NCBI RefSeq assembly: GCF_014898815.1
Contig: NW_026515543.1
Coordinates: 4,588,001 to 4,652,000, forward strand
DNA length: 64,000 bases
Direction: 5' to 3'
DNA from: Panonychus citri
Taxonomy: Eukaryota; Arthropoda; Arachnida; Trombidiformes; Tetranychidae
Below the pieces are notes generated by a model. It ran no database searches, was not told where the DNA came from, and was given only the letters and a program-made list of their open reading frames with translations. A program made the translations under genes and the position numbers. Positions 57,047 through 64,000 of this stretch are shown here, one piece after another (the first letter of the stretch is position 1; each line of letters opens with the position of its first letter).

Positions 57047-58107
57047 ATGGAACATGTTAAGTTTTTTATATTCGATGAAGTTTCAATGATTGGCTTGAAA
57101 TCATTTTTGTACATAGATACAAGGTGTAAAGAGGCTACAGGTGTAAACGAAGCTTTTGGAGGTCTATGTGTTTATTTTCTTGGAGATTTGCAACAATTGC
57201 CTCCCGTTTTGGATCCACCGGTTTACAATAGCAGAAATTATCTACCAGAAGCGATATTAGGTGCGCTCCTCTTCTCTTCAATACTAAAAACATTCAAATT
57301 GACAACATGCGTCCGACAAGCAGGAGATGAGCAGATAGCTTTTCGTAATTTGTTAGATGAACTAGCTCTCGGTCGTATTTCTGATGTAAATTACGATTTA
57401 TTGATGACCAGGAGAATCAATCTTTTATCGGTTGAAGACAGAGAGTCATTTAAAGATTCCATGTATCTATTTTCAACAAATGAGTTAGTCAAGGAGAGAA
57501 ATGTCGCATACCTGCATTCACCTGGATTTCCTGTCGCTGAAATAAAAGCAGAACACAACCTTGCAACCGCAGCAAATGGGCCTGAATGTCAAGCATCTTG
57601 CCTAGAGCCAGTGTTAAATATTTCTATAAATACAAGAGTTACGCTTAGAAGAAATTTAAGGGTGGTTTAGCTAATAAATCACTTGGTACGGTAACTGATA
57701 TAATCTATGAACAAGGACGTCGCCCAAAATCTTTACCCAGAGTTGTCATGGTTAAGTTTGATAGATACTTAGGAAGTAATTTCGATGATGAAGCTTTTCC
57801 GATTATACCTGTTGAAGCTAGATGGATTGATAATGGCATTGAATGCTCACGTAAACAGTTGCCTCTTAATTTAGCCTTTGCTATGACAATTCACAAAGCA
57901 CAGAGATTAATACTAGATAATGCTGTTATCGATATTGGCTCACGTGAACACTCTATTGGTTTGTCTTATGTTGGATTGAGTCGTGTACGAAAAATAACGG
58001 ATTTAGCTATCCAACAATACTTTGCTAAAGATCGCATCGATAGAATTCCACAATCCCAAATGTTAAAAGATAGACTAGCGTACATTCCATCTGTAAATCT
58101 TTTATGA
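57047..58107 (+). pseudogene. Pif1-like helicase fragment of a Helitron-type transposon
   Basis: Two open segments, 57,047-57,670 and a second frame from about 57,664 (first ATG 57,748) to 58,107, together give the C-terminal part of a Pif1-type superfamily 1B helicase. Visible motifs are DEVSM (Walker B), GDLQQLPPV (motif III), TTCVRQ, and in the second segment LPLNLAFAMTIHKAQ with GLSYVGLSRVR (motifs V/VI). The Gly expected after HKAQ is replaced by Arg. Walker A and the Rep nuclease are missing. The sequence starts right at the microsatellite, and the frame breaks near 57,655-57,665. It is a truncated, inactive copy. No convincing Helitron 3' hairpin/CTRR end was found, though a CTAG occurs near 58,358. 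Confidence 0.8.
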
Positions 58108-59085
58108 TCTAAGCTCTTTTATAAATTGATATATCTATTTATGTATGAATAATCTATACCCATGTACCACTCGGACTTGGAATCGGCTTGACTTTTTTTG
58201 GTTATGTGAGTATGTATTTTTTGCTTTACATGAGTTTCACCTCCCCGTGGTGTAAGATGGTAACGTCATCTGACGGCTAAGAAACTCTTTCTTATTATTA
58301 TAACTTTTCCACTTGAAGCATACTCACGCTCAGACGTCACTGCCTTTGCAACAAAACTAGATTAAAAAGAAATTGTGAAGATGAACATGAAAACAGACTA
58401 CTTTGATTATTTTAATAATATTTTGATTAATATTTTAATTATTGTGTTGTTGATTCATGATTCTCGATTCTCACGGCAACACTATACTCTTTGATTGGTT
58501 GAAGTGAACAAGTTAATCAATGTTTCAATCCGAATCTTAACATTTAACTCAATGATCAGTTTGATTCATCAATCAAATTTAGATACCGAAGTGAGTGAGG
58601 ATTTCATTAGCCGGCTAAAGATGAAAATTTTGAATCATTAGCTGACTATTAGCCGATTAGCCACTTATCAAAGTTATCAAAGTGGCTATGATACATTAAT
58701 ACGACAATTAAACCTAAAGTTAATTAATTAAATCAATTTCTTTGATACTCAGCAGAAACACTCTTGGATAATTCATGAGATGAGAAAATAAAACCTAGTA
58801 ATATATTGACCTGAGTCAATTTTTCAATATAAACAAGAAATGTTTGATTCGTTGAATGAACGAAAGTAATTTTTAATTTTTAATAAACATTTTTTCAGCT
58901 TTATTGCGAAAAATAATCAAATCATAACAAAAATGCGATGGAAGATAATTCATAACTTTTCGTCGTCGTTTTCATCAAGTGAAATCTGAAGATTAAAAAA
59001 GATCTGAAAAATTAATCTTCAGAATTCATTACAATATTGCTTATGTATCATGGTTGTGTTTTTAGCTAAAAGTTGGATCAATTTA
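58108..59085. other. spacer downstream of the helicase fragment
   Basis: Contains a less AT-rich part (58,180-58,360), probably the tail of the Helitron-type element, then ordinary AT-rich spacer including short repeated TAGCCGATTAGCC words near 58,610-58,665. No gene is seen. Confidence 0.45.
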
Positions 59086-59562
59086 TCATCGTCCATGATG
59101 CCAACCTCCTCCATAGCCCCAATGATGACCATAACCATAATGATGATAAAATGGACGGTAATAATATGGATAATAGTGAGGGACGTAATGGTAATTTGAA
59201 TAGTAACCATGACCATAATAAGGTGCGAAAAGTTTCTTATATCCTCGTAAAAATTTACTTTCAGTGAGTTGGAATGAGTCGAGAAGGACAATTAATGACA
59301 AGATGAAAACCTAATACAGACGAAAGAAATAAAAAGACATAAAAACGATGAAATTAATTACGATAGTAAAATAAATGTCCACCACACACATGTCATCTAT
59401 TATTTGGTTCACACTATAATAATCAAGTGAACATGATAGATGCTGATTTGAGATAATTCAGATTCAACTGATGTCCTCAAGTAGTTTCCATCAACGATTT
59501 TGGTAACATAAAAAAACCGTTACTTTCGTCTGAAGGGTTTCAAGACTTACCAAAGTTTTCAT
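59086..59562 (-). CDS. small secreted Gly/Tyr/His-rich peptide
   Basis: Exon 1 is only 12 coding nt (59,562-59,551, MKTL) and exon 2 is 59,310-59,086, with a GTAAGT donor and ATTAG acceptor in phase 0. The product is 78 residues. The signal peptide MKTLVFILSLIVLLDSFQL is completed across the intron. The mature part is rich in Tyr, His and Gly (YGHGYY, HHYGYGHHWGYGGGW) and ends HHGR. Such GYH-rich peptides resemble arthropod cuticle, silk or antimicrobial peptides; the exact family is unknown. It shares the 12-nt first exon and minus orientation with the gene at 60.6 kb. Confidence 0.8.
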
Positions 59563-60611
59563 GATACTGATTTTGTTGACAAAGAGCATTAAGATGATTC
59601 AGTTAACTTTTCAAAGTTTCAGGAACCAATTCAACTGGAAAATTCAGTGGGAATGGAGAAATGAACTTTCTGTTTGTCATGAATTAACAGGCAAATGTTT
59701 GTGGAAAGTGAAAGTGGCAAATTGAAGCCAGTGGATTGTTCAACTTTCCTTTCAACCAAAGAATCGGTGGAAGTCACTTAATGATAATTAAATGAATGTT
59801 AATCAAGTAAATGACTTGAAACTTGAATGAAAATGTCACGAAAATTACACAAATCAAATCAACTACCAACTGATTAACTCTGAGATTTTATAATGACACC
59901 AATTGTAACACTAATTTAAGTTTTAAATTCACAATAATTTATATCGATTAGAAAATTGGAAATAGTAAATTGTGATCTTTCTTTGTGATTGTTAAACTTT
60001 CAAATCAAGATTATTAGGCTGAGTGATTACATTTTTCCTCTTGTCAATTAATTGTTTAATCCTTTAATTGTTATCTAGTTTAAATTTGAGTGCAAAAATC
60101 CAAGTCAACAACTAATTCTGATCAAATATCATTTACTTTGATTTTTGTCCAATTAATTGTCCCTTTGGTTCAGTTGTTGTACTTTTGTCAATTGTTGTTG
60201 CTCTCAGAATTGGTTTTGTACTTTTCAATGAGGATTCCTTGACACCGGAAACAAATCCAAATAATCTATGGTATCGTGTGAACAATTAAATTAAAACGTA
60301 ATAATCAAATTAAAATCAGTTCCGATTTTGATATTACGAGTTAATCTCATAATAGTTAGTCAAACTCTCACCAGATGGCGATACAAAAGTAAACAAAACT
60401 TTTCATGAAACAATTAACTTTAATTGTTAACACTGATTGAAAAAGTATCACTTGAATAATTAGAAGAATTAAATTAAAGTAAATCAATTGAACTTTTAAT
60501 CAGTCGGAAGGATCAGTTGAAGATATGAAAAAGTACACAAAAAAAACGAAAGGTGAAAGTTTATCAAGGAAAAAAGTTCCAATCGAAACTGTTGATTAAT
60601 CGCTTGAAAGA
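59563..60611. other. spacer between two secreted-peptide genes
   Basis: AT-rich, no gene. It holds the 5' flank of the peptide gene at 59.1 kb and the 3' flank of the next. Confidence 0.45.
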
Positions 60612-60951
60612 TTAACCATGATGTTTCCATCCCTTTTTCCATCCACCTCCATGTCCACCTCCATATCCTCCTCCGTGTCCGAATCCACCATGTTTGAACT
60701 TGTGTCCATGGAAGAAAGCAGGTTTAGGCTTGACCACTACTGGAAAATGGATGACATGAGCTGGCCTCTTATGGAAATGTTTACTAAAGTGTTTATGCTT
60801 ATGTCCAGCATCACTTAGAGCAACAATTAAAAGTACGATGAATGTGAATGGTAACTGGATTGTAACAATTAGAATTGAAGAAAAGATGAGCACAAAATTA
60901 ACGAAAATTAGTAAAAAGTATCAGCACCAATTTACTTACCAAAAGATTCAT
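60612..60951 (-). CDS. small secreted His/Gly-rich peptide
   Basis: Exon 1 is 60,951-60,940 (MNLL, 12 nt) and exon 2 is 60,854-60,612, with a GTAAGT donor and CCAG acceptor in phase 0; 84 residues. The signal peptide is MNLLLPFTFIVLLIVALSDA. The mature chain starts GHKHKHFSKHFHKRP and ends in a Gly/His block (FGHGGGYGGGHGGGW) and KHHG. Its GGGYGGGHGGGW-type run resembles the end of the 59-kb peptide (GYGGGW), and its HKHKH start resembles the histidine-rich gene at 8.4 kb. The role is unknown; a cuticular or metal-binding secreted peptide is an inference. Confidence 0.8.
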
Positions 60952-63900
60952 TTTAACTTGAATGGTGAAATTAAAGTTTGAAGAAATGAGGATCGATAAT
61001 CAACTTGATCTGAGTGAAATCAACTTAACAATTAACTTGGAACTGAATCAATGTTACTTTTATATCTAATTTTGGCAGTGTTCATCCCTTTCGATTGCCA
61101 GGCCCATTGGACATCGTCAACAACAACCATCATTATCTATCAATCAACCACAACAATCAGTTAATTACATGATGTATTTTTCTCACAAATTGACTTTACA
61201 TTTGAGTTTAATTTAAGTGTTATTGTAATTACAACAATCATAAGATTGGGTTATCCCAATTCTCAATCAAAAACCTAATTGTCAAAATTGCCATTGACCA
61301 ACTAACTGATTGTACTTCAAAATCAAATTACTCACCATACATGTAACGTTATTTAAGTACTAATAGTATTTGACCAATGTAATAAAATTAAATTAACTGA
61401 TTGTTATGTAACTTTTTTCATTATATTGCAACATATTATGATCATTATTTATACTAATCAAATGCTAACAATTTAATGTACTTTTAAATTACAACTGGTC
61501 AGTTGGGTAATTCTACATTGTATTGTTGCTCAAAGACGGACTTCCCGTGATAATTTTGGGACAAATTTTAACTTTAATCACAATTGATTATTTTAATTCT
61601 GTTCATCAAAATTAAATTGTCTGAATAAATACCCAACTGTCAATTGCTTATAAGCCAAAGAACCACATGTAGTTGAAATTGGATTAATTTATTAATGGAT
61701 TTCAAATTAATTAAGACGAGATATCAAAAAATCTTTTTGCTTTTCTCATTCATTATACATTGTAATCAATAAATCGTTAATCATTGATTTACTAGTGAAT
61801 TAGCTAATTGATTATTGAAAAATGAGTTAATGAAAAAACTAACCACTGATTATTTGTTTTAATATTGATTGTTATTAATTGTTGAACTAATTGAATCTAA
61901 ATAATTAAATTCATAACTATCAATATTAATAATATTTGATTGAGTTCATTTTAAATGTTTTGTGAATATAAAAAATTAATTAATACAATAATATATCAAT
62001 TAAACAGAATAAAAAATCACCATTGAAATATTAATAAAAGAGTATTGAAAATGTTGATTACTTGCATTGTTGATTACTTGCTATTCAATCTTTTGTTAAT
62101 TGTTGATCAAATTCATGCGCCAACTAAAAGTAAATTAACGTTTAAATTGTGAATCTATTTAATATCTTATCATCACAATAATTAAATGGAAATGATAAAA
62201 CATCAACAATCAATGGTTAATGCAAATGTAATAAAAAGTGATCTTGAAATCTTATCATAGGCTTGGGTAGATACAGAGGAGAGAGATGATGACGATGATG
62301 ATGAAGATGAGGATGAGGATGATGATAAAGTGAAGAAGGTCATTTGTAAGATGGGATCAGTTGAATCAAGGTAAATGTGAGGTGTTTTGAGGCCAAAGCA
62401 AAGGTAACCAAGTGAATTCAAGGTTTCCTTTGGTTATTTTTTACTCTTTCCAAGTTATCAAGGTTACCAAGTGAGAAAAAACAATGTATTAGGCACAGAA
62501 TCAGTCAATGACATGGTTTTCAAGGTCAAGGACGAAAAGAACGATAAGAAAGATATAAAAGACAGAGAGATGTTCGAAAGAGCGAAAGAGCGAAAGAGAT
62601 TATCGATTGAATAAGAAGAAATCGAAAAAAGAATGAGAAACAGAATCAGAATAGAAAGAGAAAAAGGAAAAGAAAGAAAAATGAAAGAGAGAGAGAAAGA
62701 AGAAAGAAACTTTTTCCAAGTTCATCTTCATCTTTATCATCCCTATGTAATTTTATCGTTCATCCTTTAACCACAATTACTTGAAACTCATCACCTTGAT
62801 TTTGTTACTACGCTTTCATATTTATAATGAAGGTTATCATCATCTTGTTCATCTTGAAAAATGAAAGGTAATTGAAACTTGAAAATATCGTCATAATTAC
62901 CATGTTAGTTAACTGAGAGAGGACGAAGGAGGAACTGAGAGAGTTGATTTGCTTTGAATCCTTTGGTTACTAGAGAGCCTGTTAAGGCCTGAATTTCATG
63001 AAATTTGTGCTAAATTGGTACAAACGAAAGGGTTTACAGCAAATGGAGGTTAATTCAGTTGATTCCAGGGTCACATCATGAGTTCCAAGGATGAATCCTC
63101 TGGTTTCAAGGTTTATTCAAGGAAAATTTTTTCTTCTCTTTCCTTTGCCTCAATTCTCATGATTATATCAATTGTAGGGTAACAACCAAGGACTTGAATC
63201 TCTCCCCTCCCTCTCACTCTCTCTCTCTCTCTCTCCTTCTCTTCTTCATCATCATTTTGTGCGACTCCATCTTTGCCCAGGTAACATTGGAAGATGCTCA
63301 CGATTCATTTCCACAATTAAATCGTAAACGTTGTAACGTATTAATGATTCGTTTGTAGAAGAAGAAAACAAAACAATTCAAATTTTTTCTTCTTTTTTTT
63401 CTTGATAATATTATCGAATATCAAAATTACATTGGAACAAGTTAATTTTACGTTTATTGTGGTTAATCAATAAACTTAATTGTTCTCATTTTAAGGTTAG
63501 ATTGAATTTCTTATTGATTTTTAATTTTCCCTCACCAAAGTTGAAGAGGAAAAAAGTTGTTGATTTTTACTTTTTCTGTCCAATGTTTATTTTCTGGCTA
63601 ATCTCATTTATTGATTATCGGTTTCATTGATAATCATTGATTAATCAATTTCTCTCATGTTCTCGTTGATTGTTGTAGATTCACACGTGAGAAAGAAAGT
63701 ACAATTAAATTAATCAGTAAAACCACTTGATTTGTTTTTCGTTTTCTGTGACAATCATTTTCACCTTTTGCAAAGTAAAAATTTCTCACTTTAGTTACCA
63801 TAGACTTTGCTTTTCTTTTTTAATTGCTTGTTGTTAACTAATTATTTTCTTTGATCAATAATTGATAATAAATTCTAATTGTCAGCTGTGTACACTCTTG

Positions 63901-64000
63901 TTCTCTGTGTTAACCTGTTCTTTTCTTTCTGTGAATTTTTTCCTCGTTTTGTTTACCTTTTTTTTTGTGTTTTCTTTTCTGTTTCTTTCATGTTGTTTTC
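60952..64000. other. AT-rich right end without a recognised gene
   Basis: AT-rich spacer. It includes a GAT/GAC-rich tract near 62,284-62,331 and purine-rich AGAAAGAG sequence at 62,520-62,700. A CTCTCT run lies near 63,209-63,232. Frames at 62,203-62,421 and 63,113-63,301 are simple-sequence artefacts. The pyrimidine-rich last 400 bp could be a 5' region of a gene beyond the window. Confidence 0.45.

Noticed and set aside
56869..57114. Leu/Ser repeat protein on the minus strand
   Set aside because: Direct translation of the GAGATA microsatellite.
58180..58365. Helitron 3' terminus (hairpin + CTRR)
   Set aside because: A CTAG is present, but no convincing 16-20-bp hairpin just before it was found by eye.
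59019..59291. alternative minus-strand frame and its plus-strand partner over the Gly/Tyr peptide gene
   Set aside because: The two-exon model with signal peptide in the other frame explains the region better.
1..64000. CRISPR array, bacterial operon features, tRNA or rRNA genes
   Set aside because: No regularly spaced repeats, ribosome binding sites or RNA-gene signatures. Spliced genes show that the DNA is eukaryotic nuclear.

Overview
The window is about 64 kb of AT-rich eukaryotic nuclear DNA. Genes have short GT-AG introns (about 70-100 bp in the compact genes), and there are long AT-rich spacers, TATA/TCAGT-type promoters and a short run of the arthropod-type telomeric motif AACCT/TTAGG. 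The protein matches and intron style suggest a small-genome arthropod, most likely a mite or other chelicerate. The species cannot be fixed from the sequence alone.

Region 1 (1-9.4 kb) is compact and gene-dense. It holds the C-terminus of the cohesin loader Nipped-B/NIPBL (+), the SMC5/6 subunit Nse1/NSMCE1 (+), CCDC25 (-), the peroxisomal import receptor PEX5 (+, divergent from CCDC25), and a five-exon gene for a secreted histidine-rich protein built from exon-sized repeats.

Region 2 (9.4-22 kb) is mostly intron and spacer of a minus-strand gene for a single-pass membrane protein with one fibronectin III domain (FNDC4/5-like). A partial paralogue with the same transmembrane/juxtamembrane exon lies at 36.8-40 kb, apparently without an FN3 exon.

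Region 3 (22.3-28.8 kb) is a minus-strand non-LTR retrotransposon with an intact ORF1 (three zinc knuckles) and ORF2 (endonuclease + reverse transcriptase). An intact zinc-finger gene lies on the opposite strand between the two ORFs. All three ORFs carry AAT/ATT-type palindromic tracts.

Region 4 (32.5-35.1 kb) is an eight-exon class I-like glucose transporter (SLC2/GLUT) carrying one apparent single-base frameshift.

Region 5 (41.7-58.1 kb) is an accessory, transposon-rich block. It contains interstitial telomeric repeats and an LTR element (41,943-46,597, TSD AAACC) that has Gag-protease but no RT/integrase and instead a second ORF joining zinc knuckles to a DEDDh exonuclease-like domain. 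It also contains a solo LTR (46,925-47,383, TSD AGTCT), a fold-back repeat, a TIR element (49,165-50,016, TSD TACAAT) and a cluster of four intact ORFs on both strands (50.4-54.2 kb). Three of those four carry the same triple zinc-knuckle layout as the LINE ORF1, but no RT is nearby. A decayed Pif1/Helitron-type helicase ends the block.

Region 6 (59-61 kb) has two small minus-strand genes for secreted Gly/Tyr/His-rich peptides, each with a 12-nt first coding exon. The last 3 kb show no convincing gene.

The best candidates for something undescribed are the LTR element with a DEDDh exonuclease ORF and the RT-less triple-knuckle ORF cluster.
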